A DNA stretch of 25,605 nucleotides from DATIKM01 sp035477595 (GCA_035477595.1 DATIKM010000073.1:1-25605); one strand, 5' to 3'; shown: positions 5,049 to 13,538, counted from the stretch's first letter. The notes: generated by a model not told the origin, from the letters alone. Made by a program: numbers and translations.

Positions 5049-7706
5049 TTAATCGACTTGTTCGAGGATGACGACGTGGTTGAGCGTCGAGGTGTCTGAC
5101 GACGTGCAGTAGAGGTTCGCGCTCGCCGGGATGCGGGTCGCCAGCGTGACCTCGTTCTGGGCAGCGGCGAGGACACCACCGCTCAGGTAGGTGGTCCCGC
5201 TGTTGGTGTGCGAGAGCGTGACCGTGGGCGTGCCGCTGCTGGTGATGGTCCACGAGGCGATGCGCCACTTTTTCGTGGTGTCGATCACGCTCGCGCCTGC
5301 GAGCTGCTGCCAAGTATTGGTGTTGGTCGTCGCACGAATGACCTGCCTCCGCCCATCCGGCGAGGTGGTGACGCCCGTGGTCGAGAGCAGGAAGTCGGTC
5401 GAGTCGTTGGTCGCACTCTTGGCCGAGTTGAGCGCAGTCAGCCCGGCGGCGGTGTCGGTGCGGAGGCGGGCGGTGTAGCCAAGGGCGACCACTGAGAAAC
5501 CGTCGATGTCGGCAGTGAAGGTCGTTGCAGCAAACACGCCCGCGATAGCTGTTCCGGTAATCGTCGGCGCAGTGATGGTTTCCTCATAGGTGCCGTTTGC
5601 GGAGCGCGCAGTGCCGTTCGTTTGGCCCCCACTTGACCCACCGATGACCGGCGTGACAGAGCCAGCTGAGTAATTGCTGACAGTAAAGCGGACGCGGTAT
5701 TTCCGGCCGGGCGAGTGTGCCACGGACCGAAAAAGCGTCGCCCCCGGTGCGGCTGCCGTTGCACTTGCAACGCCGGAACCAATCGCAAAACCGGCAGGCA
5801 CGGTCCAGCCCGTGCCGCTCGCGAAATCGCCGTTCGTCACCAGCTCAGTTGCACTCGCCCCCACCCACTCCGGCCCCGGCTCGCCGCGCTCGTACTCGGT
5901 GCGGAGCTGCGCCTCGGTCAGCGCGACGTTGGCGAGGCGGAGGTCGTAGAGGGAAAACGCGCCGCTCGATGAGGTCGTAGCTTCGGCGACGAGTGAATAC
6001 ACGCCGTTCACTTGGTCAGTCCATGCGGGAGCGGTGCCCGCGGTGCTCTCGGCGAAGAGGTTCGTAATATCAAGCCAGTCGCCGTCAAAACCAAGATACG
6101 CCTTGATCCCCGTTGACGACCTGACTGCGGCAATCGTCCCGCGCTTACCGGCGAGAAGAGTGAAGAACGAAGCGCAGTAACGCGTGCGGATGTCGTTCGT
6201 TGTAGCCCCAACCAAATAGGTAGAAAGCCCAACGGCCGAGTGATAATATAAAATGAACGCGCGTGCTGCGTTCGCTGTGTCAATTGTGGGGGTAAGCACC
6301 ACAAGCGGACGTGAGGCAGCGCTTGCATCGGACGGAAAGATACCATCCCACCACAGAGTGAAATCCCCTGTGCTGGGATTTTGGGAGACCAGTGTCGAGC
6401 GTGCGAATGCGCCGTTACTGCCATCAATTACCACTGCCGTCCGTGGCGCCCTTGACGGATTGCCTCTCGGGCTCAACGGAACGGCGTGCGTAAGCCCGGA
6501 AGTGCCCATGAGCGCAACTTGGTTGTTGCCGCTGCGGTCTTTGATGATCGGCCCGTACCCCTGCCCGCAATCGAGCCACTGATAGAACGAGAGCCCTCCG
6601 ATGGTTGCCACCGATTGGCCGGTGGTCGCGGACGGTGCGGCAAACGCACAGTACGGCGCGATGCTGCCGGCCGTGTAGATGTCGCGGATCTGCGTCGCGG
6701 TCAGGAGGCCGGAGACTTTTGCGCATTCGCCGAATGTGCCGGCTGCGTGCGTAGTGCCGTCGCTACCCCAGAGCAGCGCACCCGTGTTAGTCACGGTCTG
6801 CGCAACCGAACCGGATATATCGACCGCGGCACCAAGAGCGACGCCGTTGACGTAAAAAACGAGATTGGCGCTACGATCCTCCGACCATGCGATATGTGCC
6901 CACGCGCCATCGGTGACGCCGGTAGCAACAGACGAATCGTAGCGGTAGGTCGTGAAATTGCTGCCGTTGCCGTATTCGAGCCGGAGCACACCCGTCGTCA
7001 CGAGCCACAGCTTCGTGCCGAGGTTGTTCGCGAACTTCGTGAAGAGCGGGACGTTGGCTGCCGGAGTCCAGTCGGCGAGCCGCACCCACATGCTGCCGGA
7101 CCGGTCCGACGTGCCCGCCGCCAGCCCCGTGTTGTCCTGCGTCGTGCCCACGGCCGCAGCGCCGGTCGAGATGATGCCGCCCCGCGCCGGCTTGCCCGTG
7201 ATGCTGTCCACCAGCACCGGGCCGCTGGCGTTGAGGTAGGTCGGGCCGCTCAGCGTCTTGTTGCTCAGCGTTTCCGTGCCGGCGAGCGTTGCGAGGGTGC
7301 CGGTGGTCGGTAGTGTGATCGTCGTGTTCGCGGTTGCGGTGAGGGTGGTCGCATAGGCGCCAGAGGTGGTGAGGTTGCCGCCGAAGCTGAGATCGCCCGC
7401 GAGGGTGATCGAGCGATTGGAGTCGCCCGTGACCAGGCTCAGCGTACGGTTGCCCGTGAGGTTGCTCGTCGCGCTGAGCGTGATGTTGTGGCTCGAGTCT
7501 GAATCCAGGAGCTTGATACTCGGGAACGGGTTCGCGCCGATGAACTGCGTCGCGGTCGGGTATTTCAGCACGTAGGTATCGTCGCCGGCGACGGTGATCG
7601 TCTTGGTGCTGGGCGTGGGGAGGGTCGGCTGGGCCGCGGCCGGCACGGCGGCGGCCAGAATGACGAATGCCAAATGCCGAAGGGCGATGGAAAGACGGTG
7701 TTTCAT
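5049..7706 (-). CDS. Large LamG-domain fibre-like protein with Sec signal peptide (885 aa)
   Basis: Residues 1-26 form a Sec signal peptide (hydrophobic AFVILAAAVPAAA, cleavage near AAA-Q). Residues 100-155 carry the LATLAGTETLSNKTL repeat typical of phage fibre and receptor-binding proteins. Two concanavalin/LamG-like beta-sandwich regions follow, about 200-345 (GAWAHIAWSEDRSANLVFYV) and 425-605 (GAFSLYDLRLANVALTEAQL), then a carbohydrate-binding-like region 620-742 (ELVTNGDFASGTGWTV) and a C-terminal beta domain. This would be the distal adsorption protein, binding surface glycans. A secretion signal is unexpected for a virion part assembled in the cytoplasm. It is preceded by GTCTTCCC-ATG and no Shine-Dalgarno. 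Confidence 0.75.
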   Translation of the reverse strand: MKHRLSIALRHLAFVILAAAVPAAAQPTLPTPSTKTITVAGDDTYVLKYPTATQFIGANPFPSIKLLDSDSSHNITLSATSNLTGNRTLSLVTGDSNRSITLAGDLSFGGNLTTSGAYATTLTATANTTITLPTTGTLATLAGTETLSNKTLSGPTYLNASGPVLVDSITGKPARGGIISTGAAAVGTTQDNTGLAAGTSDRSGSMWVRLADWTPAANVPLFTKFANNLGTKLWLVTTGVLRLEYGNGSNFTTYRYDSSVATGVTDGAWAHIAWSEDRSANLVFYVNGVALGAAVDISGSVAQTVTNTGALLWGSDGTTHAAGTFGECAKVSGLLTATQIRDIYTAGSIAPYCAFAAPSATTGQSVATIGGLSFYQWLDCGQGYGPIIKDRSGNNQVALMGTSGLTHAVPLSPRGNPSRAPRTAVVIDGSNGAFARSTLVSQNPSTGDFTLWWDGIFPSDASAASRPLVVLTPTIDTANAARAFILYYHSAVGLSTYLVGATTNDIRTRYCASFFTLLAGKRGTIAAVRSSTGIKAYLGFDGDWLDITNLFAESTAGTAPAWTDQVNGVYSLVAEATTSSSGAFSLYDLRLANVALTEAQLRTEYERGEPGPEWVGASATELVTNGDFASGTGWTVPAGFAIGSGVASATAAAPGATLFRSVAHSPGRKYRVRFTVSNYSAGSVTPVIGGSSGGQTNGTARSANGTYEETITAPTITGTAIAGVFAATTFTADIDGFSVVALGYTARLRTDTAAGLTALNSAKSATNDSTDFLLSTTGVTTSPDGRRQVIRATTNTNTWQQLAGASVIDTTKKWRIASWTITSSGTPTVTLSHTNSGTTYLSGGVLAAAQNEVTLATRIPASANLYCTSSDTSTLNHVVILEQVD

Positions 7707-7769
7707 GGGAAGACGCTGAAGAACGCGAGACGGGGAAGACTTGGAAGAGAGGGAGACAGGGGCGGTGGG

Positions 7770-7970
7770 TCAGACTTCGGCGGGGCCGAGGACGAGTTGC
7801 TCGGCGCCGGCGCCGCCAGCGATCGAGACGGTGTGCCACTTGCTCTGAGTGGGATTCCAGAGCTGCAAGAAGGTGCCGTTCACATCGGTGACGATGCGGT
7901 AGCTGCCGTCGGCGGGAGCCTCGGGCAGGCCAGTGAGCGCCAGGGGCGCGGGGATGATGGAGAGAGGCAT
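7770..7970 (-). CDS. Small structural protein sharing the WNPTQSK module (66 aa)
   Basis: Starts MPLSIIPAPLAL. Its C-terminal 30 residues, LWNPTQSKWHTVSIAGGAGA and onward to LVLGPAEV, match the C-terminus of the 267-aa protein at 8372-9175. The module is probably a small beta tail-associated motif used for docking on the fibre or baseplate. I start it at the ATG at 7970; an ATG at 8036 would translate repeat DNA (a peptide with ENQKSPIEN) and is unlikely. It sits directly before the large fibre gene. Confidence 0.6.
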   Translation of the reverse strand: MPLSIIPAPLALTGLPEAPADGSYRIVTDVNGTFLQLWNPTQSKWHTVSIAGGAGAEQLVLGPAEV

Positions 7971-7975
7971 CGGCG

Positions 7976-8055
7976 GATTTTCGATTGGCGATTTTTGATT
8001 TTCGATTGGGGGCCGGCAGAAATCGGCAATCGGCAATCGAAAATCGAAAATTCGA
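7976..8055. repeat. CGATTGN/CGATTTT repeat cluster with inverted halves (copy 3)
   Basis: Left half reads as GATTTTCGATTGGCGATTTT; right half is the inverse sense, ATCGGCAATCGGCAATCGAA and onward, so the two halves can pair imperfectly around a GC-rich centre. It fills the space between two small structural genes. Confidence 0.72.
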
Positions 8056-8328
8056 TCAGGCGTATTGGTAGCGGCCGCTCTTGTTGCCGGAGCCGCCGTG
8101 GATGAAGTACACGTCGCGCTGGGCCATGCGGCCTTCGAGGGCGAAGGTCTGCGACGCTTTGATCGTGGTGCCGTTGCTCGTGGTGAGGCGGACGCCGTTG
8201 GGATCGCCGATGGCGATCTGCCAGTCGGTATCGCTCTCGTTCTGGATGATGAGCGTGCCGCGGCTGCTGCGGTTGCCGCCGGAAATGAGTTTCTGGGCGG
8301 CGGTGGTGACGGTGAGGGTGCCAGTCAT
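8056..8328 (-). CDS. Small beta-rich virion protein (90 aa)
   Basis: A compact beta protein: TLTVTTAAQKLISGG, then RGTLIIQNESDTDWQIAIGD, a turn-rich middle, and DVYFIHGGSGNKSGRYQYA at the end. The pattern resembles small phage decoration or tail-tip proteins of the kind with the phrase LIIQN, but I cannot name one. It lies in the run of structural genes before the fibre. Leader TCCTC-ATG, no Shine-Dalgarno. Function inferred from position. Confidence 0.6.
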   Translation of the reverse strand: MTGTLTVTTAAQKLISGGNRSSRGTLIIQNESDTDWQIAIGDPNGVRLTTSNGTTIKASQTFALEGRMAQRDVYFIHGGSGNKSGRYQYA

Positions 8329-8331
8329 GAG

Positions 8332-8364
8332 GATTTACGATTTGCGATTGTCGATTGACGATTG
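8332..8364. repeat. CGATTGN heptamer repeat (copy 4)
   Basis: Five degenerate units (CGATTTG, CGATTGT, CGATTGA, CGATTG and a partial) between the 90-aa and 267-aa genes. Confidence 0.65.
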
Positions 8365-8371
8365 AGGAGAC

Positions 8372-9175
8372 TCAGACGCCGAGGGTGATGGGGGTGCCGA
8401 GGAGGAGCGTCTCCGCGCCGGCGGCGCCGAGGGCGCTCAGTTGGTGAAACTTCGACTGGGTGGGATTCCAGATGAGCGGCACACCGTCGCGCCACGCCGT
8501 CTGCAGGCGCCAGCGGAGGGCGGCACCATCATCCGGCGCGATAATCCACGGGCTCGCCTCGGCGGCAGAGCTGGAAAATAGGCGGTACAGGAGCACGTCG
8601 CCACTCGTCAAATACACGAGGCGCATGGCGCCGGCCTCGAGCGTGGCGAGGACGGTGATGCCATCGAGCTTGGTGGCACCGCCACCGGTGAGGCCGACGA
8701 TGGCGACGGGGGTCTCGACGACGTTGGGTTTATCCGGGATGTTGGCCCACGAGTAGCCGGCGGCGGGGTTGGTGGTCGTCGTGGCGATGGAGATCGTGGT
8801 CTCTTCGGTGATGTCGTACGCAAACTTGATCGTGCCGCGGGCGACGGTGCGGATGGTGTTGGGGCTCGCCGAGAGCTGCGCCTGGATGTCGAATTCGTAA
8901 GTGACGCCGGCGGTGAGCGCGGCGAAATCCGCCGGCACCAGGGTCACAATGGAGGGGTTGGCCACGGTGATGCCGCCGACGGTGCTGACTTTCTGGATGA
9001 GCGCATCGAGATCGGCATCGGTCTCGGCGGCCTTGAGGGTGAAGATCAGGGCGCAGCCGGTGGGGGTGAAGTCGGTGCCGTCGTCGGGGTTGGTGAGCGG
9101 GATGGAGATCGGCCCGTCGCCGCGGTAGCGGACGAGCTCGAGGAACGTGGAAAAATCGTTGGCGACGGCGGCCAC
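8372..9175 (-). CDS. Baseplate/tail-tip protein, BppU-like N-terminus (267 aa)
   Basis: The N-terminal 130 residues have the plan of an upper-baseplate BppU-like beta sandwich (CALIFTLKAAETDADLDALI, then a strand with VTYEFDIQAQ). The C-terminal 35 residues, IWNPTQSKFHQLSALGAAGA and onward, duplicate the module found in the 66-aa protein at 7770. GTG is the start and an in-frame TGA lies six codons upstream, so no longer version exists. It should lie in the virion at the tail tip, linking tube and fibre. The family name is a moderate guess. Confidence 0.62.
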   Translation of the reverse strand: MAAVANDFSTFLELVRYRGDGPISIPLTNPDDGTDFTPTGCALIFTLKAAETDADLDALIQKVSTVGGITVANPSIVTLVPADFAALTAGVTYEFDIQAQLSASPNTIRTVARGTIKFAYDITEETTISIATTTTNPAAGYSWANIPDKPNVVETPVAIVGLTGGGATKLDGITVLATLEAGAMRLVYLTSGDVLLYRLFSSSAAEASPWIIAPDDGAALRWRLQTAWRDGVPLIWNPTQSKFHQLSALGAAGAETLLLGTPITLGV

Positions 9176-9271
9176 GCTGGCAGCCGCGTGTCAAAATGGC
9201 GGACAAAGCGGACGGATACGACTCACGGGCCTGCAGCAACGCCGAGGATGGCGCGGGTCGACGGCTGGGGA

Positions 9272-9586
9272 TCAGGGCTTGAGATCGGGCACGATGCGGT
9301 TGAGGGCTGCGCGGCGTTGCTCGCAGCCGCCGCAATGGGCGATATCGGTGCCGAGGGCCGCATCGAGCACCCGGGCTATAGGTAGCGCCACCACGGCGAC
9401 GGCATCGCCAAGGCCGAAGGGGCGAGCGGGGCGGGCGGCGGCGGTCGCGCGCATCATCGCCTTGTGCGCCCGATCCTCGATCTCGTACCAGCCATCGACA
9501 AAGCGACCTCCGTGCCGGGCGATGTCGGCCTCGGTGAGACCGCGAGCGGCCATCATGCGGCGGATGGGGGCTTCGAGGGTTCTCAT
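9272..9586 (-). CDS. Conserved phage protein with CGGC-x2-RR-x2-LN motif (104 aa)
   Basis: The C-terminus contains AHCGGCEQRRAALNRIVPDL, a CxxC-based motif seen in many small phage proteins of unknown function in this location. The first 60 residues are helical and mention ADIARHGG, WYEIEDRAHKAMM. GGTGA precedes the ATG by five bases, spanning the upstream stop. Role unknown; the motif suggests a metal or nucleic-acid site near the end. A 96-base gap follows with no gene seen. Confidence 0.62.
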   Translation of the reverse strand: MRTLEAPIRRMMAARGLTEADIARHGGRFVDGWYEIEDRAHKAMMRATAAARPARPFGLGDAVAVVALPIARVLDAALGTDIAHCGGCEQRRAALNRIVPDLKP

Positions 9587-9590
9587 CGCT

Positions 9591-10010
9591 TCACCAATCG
9601 CAGCGCACCTGGAAGAAAAAAGACCAGTAGGTGCCGGTGCCGCCGGAACAATCCGCCTGAACCTCGATCTGCATAGTAGTGGTGTCGGCCGGGATCACCA
9701 CCAGACCGGAATCGAAGTCGGTGAAACTGCAGCCGCTGTCGTATTTTACGACGCCGTTGCAGTACACGAGCACGCGGTCGCTGATCGAGCCGCCCCGGGT
9801 GCCGGAGATCTGAAACTTGGTCGTGGCACAGGGCGCCATCATGCCAAACACGAGATTGAATCCTTCGTCGCCGCCATCGTCTTCGGCGGCGTACATGCCG
9901 CAGTAGCAGCCCAGCGCCGCCTCTTCTCCCGCGGCCGGGGTGTAGGTGCCGAGGGTGCCGTAGGACCAGGTCTGCTTGGTGGGCCGGCATGGCTTGATCC
10001 AAGGGTTCAT
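9591..10010 (-). CDS. Cys-rich small virion protein (139 aa)
   Basis: Start overlaps the upstream stop as TGATG. Begins MNPWIKPCRPTKQTW and contains eight cysteines with a beta-rich composition (RVLVYCNGVVKYDSG, TMQIEVQADCSGGTG, YWSFFFQVRCDW). It looks like a small beta-sandwich carbohydrate- or collagen-like tail component, perhaps with disulfides outside the cell. No family is recognised. It follows and is coupled to the 150-aa gene. Confidence 0.6.
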   Translation of the reverse strand: MNPWIKPCRPTKQTWSYGTLGTYTPAAGEEAALGCYCGMYAAEDDGGDEGFNLVFGMMAPCATTKFQISGTRGGSISDRVLVYCNGVVKYDSGCSFTDFDSGLVVIPADTTTMQIEVQADCSGGTGTYWSFFFQVRCDW

Positions 10011-10462
10011 CAATACGCGGCGCTCGCCAGGATATCCATGCTCTTGGTCGTGCCGGCATCGCACACGGAGATGGTGCGGATCGACATATCGCGCGCGATG
10101 GAGGCGAACGCGATCGAGCACACCTTGCCGCCGCTGGTGGTGATGGTGACGCCGGTAGAGTCGACGAGGACACTGGTGCTGCCGTTGACCACTTTCAGCA
10201 CCGGCGGGAAGGCGGTGGGCGTGCCGGCCGTGGAGTGCTTCACGACTTTCACCAGCTTGCCGTCGGAGCCTTGCACCACTTCGACGGCGGTGCCTTCGGT
10301 GCCGCTGCCGCCTTTCAAGATGATCTTCGCCGCGGTGACGAGGGCCTGCATGCCGCCGCGGGTTTCGATGTTGTCGAGGAGCGCGACCAGGGCGTTGTGC
10401 TTCTGGGCAAACTCGGCAAACGCGGCCGGGGCCTCGGAGATCTTGAGCGCTTCGAGCGACAT
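10010..10462 (-). CDS. Virion-associated protein (150 aa)
   Basis: Helical N-terminus (EAPAAFAEFAQKHNALVALL) then a beta-rich C-terminal half with VLVDSTGVTITTSGG and IRTISVCDAG. The N-terminal helix followed by a beta head is a common plan for small trimeric phage fibres or decoration proteins. The start at ATG 10462 lies five bases after the upstream stop, and its stop overlaps the next start. Role inferred only from place among tail genes. Confidence 0.6.
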   Translation of the reverse strand: MSLEALKISEAPAAFAEFAQKHNALVALLDNIETRGGMQALVTAAKIILKGGSGTEGTAVEVVQGSDGKLVKVVKHSTAGTPTAFPPVLKVVNGSTSVLVDSTGVTITTSGGKVCSIAFASIARDMSIRTISVCDAGTTKSMDILASAAY

Positions 10463-10467
10463 GGGGT

Positions 10468-11592
10468 TTAGCGCGCGGGCACGAGGCGCGTGATGCGCAC
10501 GAAGATGTTGCCGAGATAGCGGCGGCGCGCGCTGGTCTCGGCGACGAGCTCGCCGTTGGTGGCGACCAGGGCAGAGTAGTCGGCCGAGTTGGGGAAGGTG
10601 GCGGCGCCGGTGGAGAGGATGGTGGCGGCGACGCCGGTGGAGTCGATGGGGGAAAAGCGTTCGATGAGGGGGAGCACGGTCTCGAGGGTGGTCGCGGCGC
10701 CGAGCGCGTAGTCGTGAACGAGGCGGCTGGGCACCACCATGGATAAATCGCCGGTGCGACCGGGAGTGCCGTTGCGAACCGTGGCGGTGATGCTGGAGAA
10801 CGTGCCGCTGCCGGGGAACCCGCCGGCGATGGTGACCGAGGTACTCGCGACCACCGACTCGGCCTTGGTGAAGAACCCGACGTAGTACTCTTTGCCGGAG
10901 CGCGTGAACTTGGCAGCGACGTAGATCTGCGTGCCGGCGAGGATGCCGGAGGTGCTGGCCATGCTGAGCACGTTGTTGATGCCGGAAGCCGTGATCGCCG
11001 ACACGGTGAGGCCGCCCCCGAGCGAAGTCGCCGCGTAGCCGGGATAAGTGAAGGGGTACTCTTCCGGCTCGCTCCAGGAGGCGGGAATCGTGGCGTACGT
11101 GCGTTCGTACTCGATCTGCCCGCCATCGGCATCGCGGCGGGGCGTCTCGCCGACCAGGTACGCGACGGGCGGGGTGAGGGTGCCGGTGCCATCGCTCGTG
11201 ATGTTGACCACCGTGCCGGCTTTGGCGTTGGCGGCCGTGGTGGCGAGCTGGCCCGTGGTGCTGCTCACGCGCACGAAGTAGTACGTGCCGGCGGCGAGGC
11301 CGGCGAGGCCGGAGCTCACGGCGAGGGTGATCGGGGTGCCGGTGGTGAGCTGGTGGGCGGCGGTGAATTCGATGAGATCGGTGGCGGCGGTGCCGGAGAT
11401 CGACTTGGCCACGCCGTCGAACACGGCATCGACCGCATCGAGCGGCTGGGCCACATAGGTCTCGGCGGGGCCCTGGTATTTGCGCCGCACGGCGAAGTGC
11501 TCGGGGCAGCGATCGAAGAGGAGGAAGTCCAGCAGGGGCTGCTCGCACTCGGTGTGCGTGGCCCAGTTGGGAGACTGGTAGGCGGCAGGCAT
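10468..11592 (-). CDS. Tail/baseplate structural protein with inserted AAHxLxTG beta domain (374 aa)
   Basis: Begins MPAAYQSPNWATHTECEQPL. Residues about 58-145 form a beta domain (AAHQLTTGTPITLAVSSGL, TYYFVRVSSTTGQLATTAA, VVNITSDGTG). The same plan is inserted in the major capsid protein here. The C-terminal part has further beta strands and ends RRRYLGNIFVRITRLVPAR. It comes straight after the tape measure, where distal tail or baseplate proteins are encoded in siphophages. The exact role is unknown. Confidence 0.66.
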   Translation of the reverse strand: MPAAYQSPNWATHTECEQPLLDFLLFDRCPEHFAVRRKYQGPAETYVAQPLDAVDAVFDGVAKSISGTAATDLIEFTAAHQLTTGTPITLAVSSGLAGLAAGTYYFVRVSSTTGQLATTAANAKAGTVVNITSDGTGTLTPPVAYLVGETPRRDADGGQIEYERTYATIPASWSEPEEYPFTYPGYAATSLGGGLTVSAITASGINNVLSMASTSGILAGTQIYVAAKFTRSGKEYYVGFFTKAESVVASTSVTIAGGFPGSGTFSSITATVRNGTPGRTGDLSMVVPSRLVHDYALGAATTLETVLPLIERFSPIDSTGVAATILSTGAATFPNSADYSALVATNGELVAETSARRRYLGNIFVRITRLVPAR

Positions 11593-11597
11593 GGGAA

Positions 11598-12794
11598 TCA
11601 ATCGAGGCTCTTCGGGCGCAGGGTGCTGGCGTTTTCGAGGGCCCACTTCACGGCCTGGGCGGTGGGATCCTGCTGCATGGCTTTATCGAGCCGCTTCTGG
11701 GCCGCGGGGGTGGAGCCGGGGATGATGTTGATGCCGCTGCGGTCGATGCCGGTGCGGGTGGCGAGGGCGGCATTGCGGGCGGCGATGCCGCTATCGATGG
11801 CAGCATTGCGAGCCTCGATGCCGGCATCGAAGCTGGAACCGCGACGGAGGTTGGTGGCGCCGCCCTCGGCATTATGGAAGCCGACGGCGCCGGCGCGGCT
11901 GGTGGCCCGGGTGCGCAGCGCGCGGGCGAGCCCACCGTTGCCGGAGGCCTCGGCGCGGCGGGCGCGCTCTTCGAGGGCCATGACTTCGCCGGCGATGCGC
12001 TCCCGCTCGGAGCGGCGGCCGACGGGGTTCATGGTGGCCACCTCTTTTACGGTGAGGCCGAAGGCGCCGCCGCGATCGGTAAGTTCGGAGGGGCTGGTGG
12101 GCGCGCGGTTGCGGCGCTGATTCTGAAGGTTGGTGAGCTCGCGCTGGCGTTTCTGGATCTCGGTGTCGGTGCGGATGGCTTCGAGCGACTGCGGGAGGAG
12201 CCCGGCGCGTTTCTCGAAGAGGCTGAAGATCTCCTTTTCGAGAGCGAGCTCGCGCTCTTTTTCGGTGAGGCCGGCCATCTGGGCGGAGCGGGTGGCCTCG
12301 GAGCGCTCCTTGCGGGCGGCGGCGATCTCGCGGTTGATGCGCTCGCCGTTGGCCTTCAGATCTTTTTCCCGCTGTTTCTGATCGTCCTTGTTGGTTTCGA
12401 GGGCGCCGAATTCGGCATCGGAGGAGCCGGTGCCGAGTGCCTGGCCGATGGCGCGCCCGGTGCGGGTGAAGAAGCCGAGAGCCGCAATGCCGGCATCGGC
12501 GATCGATTCCTTGATCTGATCCCAGCGGTCGGCGTAGGCAGCGACGGAGGCGGTGGCCGCATCGACGGTAGTGCCGAGCTCCTTGGCCTCGGTGCGGGCG
12601 TTCTGCGCGGCGGCCATGATGGCGCGGAAGCCCTGCACGATCGCGCCCGCTCCGAGCATGCCGGCAAAGCTGCCCATGCCGCCGGCGCGGAAGCCTGCCT
12701 TGAATATGTTGAGCATCGAACTCGCCTTCTGAAGCCCAGCGCGAAATTGGGAGATATCGGCGCCAAGGTGAGCGGTGACACGGGCGGAGCTCAT
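11598..12794 (-). CDS. Tape-measure-like tail protein, short (398 aa)
   Basis: The N-terminus (VTAHLGADISQFRAGLQKAS) and the following Gly/Ala-rich hydrophobic stretch (GGMGSFAGMLGAGAIVQGF) are typical of tape-measure proteins. Residues 130-250 are a long charged helix with heptads (TEKERELALEKEIFSLFEKR). At about 1.5 angstrom per residue, 398 residues would allow a tail near 60 nm, short for a siphovirus. The start overlaps the preceding chaperone-position gene by ATGA. If another protein sets the length, this could instead be a minor tail protein with a coiled coil; a virion image would decide. Confidence 0.68.
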   Translation of the reverse strand: MSSARVTAHLGADISQFRAGLQKASSMLNIFKAGFRAGGMGSFAGMLGAGAIVQGFRAIMAAAQNARTEAKELGTTVDAATASVAAYADRWDQIKESIADAGIAALGFFTRTGRAIGQALGTGSSDAEFGALETNKDDQKQREKDLKANGERINREIAAARKERSEATRSAQMAGLTEKERELALEKEIFSLFEKRAGLLPQSLEAIRTDTEIQKRQRELTNLQNQRRNRAPTSPSELTDRGGAFGLTVKEVATMNPVGRRSERERIAGEVMALEERARRAEASGNGGLARALRTRATSRAGAVGFHNAEGGATNLRRGSSFDAGIEARNAAIDSGIAARNAALATRTGIDRSGINIIPGSTPAAQKRLDKAMQQDPTAQAVKWALENASTLRPKSLD

Positions 12795-13480
12795 GCGGCA
12801 GCGGGAGGGGCGAGCAGTTGGTTGATGCGGGCGAGTTTCTCGGCGGCGAGCCGGCCTTGGTTGCGGTCTAGGTACACGTAGGGGCGGCCGGTGCGGCCGG
12901 CTTCGGCGGCTGCGACCAGGCGTAGGTACTGGAACAATTCGGGCAGGGGCACGGCGCGAATCTCGGCGCGGCTCCAGTGGTACTGGGTCGCGAGGGCCGA
13001 GACCCAGTGCGCGGCGAAGGAGACGCCGAGAGGATCGGGCGGGGGATCGGCGGTTTCCTCGGTGGGGCTGCCGGGGGCATCGGCAAACATCTCGTGCAGG
13101 TAGTCGCCCCAATCGGCCGAGACACGATCCTGCGGGAGGGCGCCGAGGCGGACGAGGAAGGCATCGCGCGCGGCCGCGGCGCCAGGGGCAAACTCCGGGG
13201 AGAGGAGCCACAGGGCTTGCGCCAGGTGCAGGCTCCAAAAGGCGGCGCGTTCGCGCTCGGCGGTGGGCGCCGACTGGGCGGTGACGTAGGCATTGCCCGC
13301 GGCGATGAGCGCGAGGTAATCGACGAGCGTCATGGGGCGCACGGGCAGGCCGGCGACGCGGTAGGGAGCATCGAGGTGGGCCGCGTCGCGGCGGGCGGTG
13401 GCGGCCGCCGCGGCCTCGCGCATGCGGCCGGAGTACTCGGCCTCGAGAGCGGCGATGGCGGCGGCGGTGGCGGGAGTCAT
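12791..13480 (-). CDS. Tail assembly protein, chaperone-position (229 aa)
   Basis: An Ala-rich helical protein ending in AEKLARINQLLAPPAAA. It lies directly before and overlaps (ATGA) the tape-measure gene, the place of gpG/GT-type tail assembly chaperones. No slippery frameshift site joining it to the upstream tube gene is obvious. Its ATG follows immediately after seven T residues of a terminator-like hairpin; no Shine-Dalgarno exists. The assignment rests on position and composition. Confidence 0.6.
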   Translation of the reverse strand: MTPATAAAIAALEAEYSGRMREAAAAATARRDAAHLDAPYRVAGLPVRPMTLVDYLALIAAGNAYVTAQSAPTAERERAAFWSLHLAQALWLLSPEFAPGAAAARDAFLVRLGALPQDRVSADWGDYLHEMFADAPGSPTEETADPPPDPLGVSFAAHWVSALATQYHWSRAEIRAVPLPELFQYLRLVAAAEAGRTGRPYVYLDRNQGRLAAEKLARINQLLAPPAAA

Positions 13481-13512
13481 AAAAAAACCCCGGCGGCGAA
13501 CGCCGGCCGGGG
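13481..13512 (-). terminator. Hairpin with seven-T tract abutting a start codon
   Basis: On the minus strand CCCCGGCCGGCG pairs with CGCCGCCGGGG through a TTCG-like loop, followed by TTTTTTT and then at once the ATG of the 229-aa gene. A canonical intrinsic terminator form placed directly at a start codon. Confidence 0.75.
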
Positions 13513-13538
13513 TGAGAGGCGGGAGGAGGGGGAGCGGC

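Noticed and set aside
9176..9271. A small gene in the gap before the 267-aa gene
   Set aside because: An in-frame TGA and no start with coding-like composition; no gene seen.
9147..10493. A 448-codon open frame on the plus strand
   Set aside because: It lies antisense to four well-supported structural genes with overlapping start-stop junctions; its composition (Arg/Ala runs) is that of a shadow frame in GC-rich DNA.
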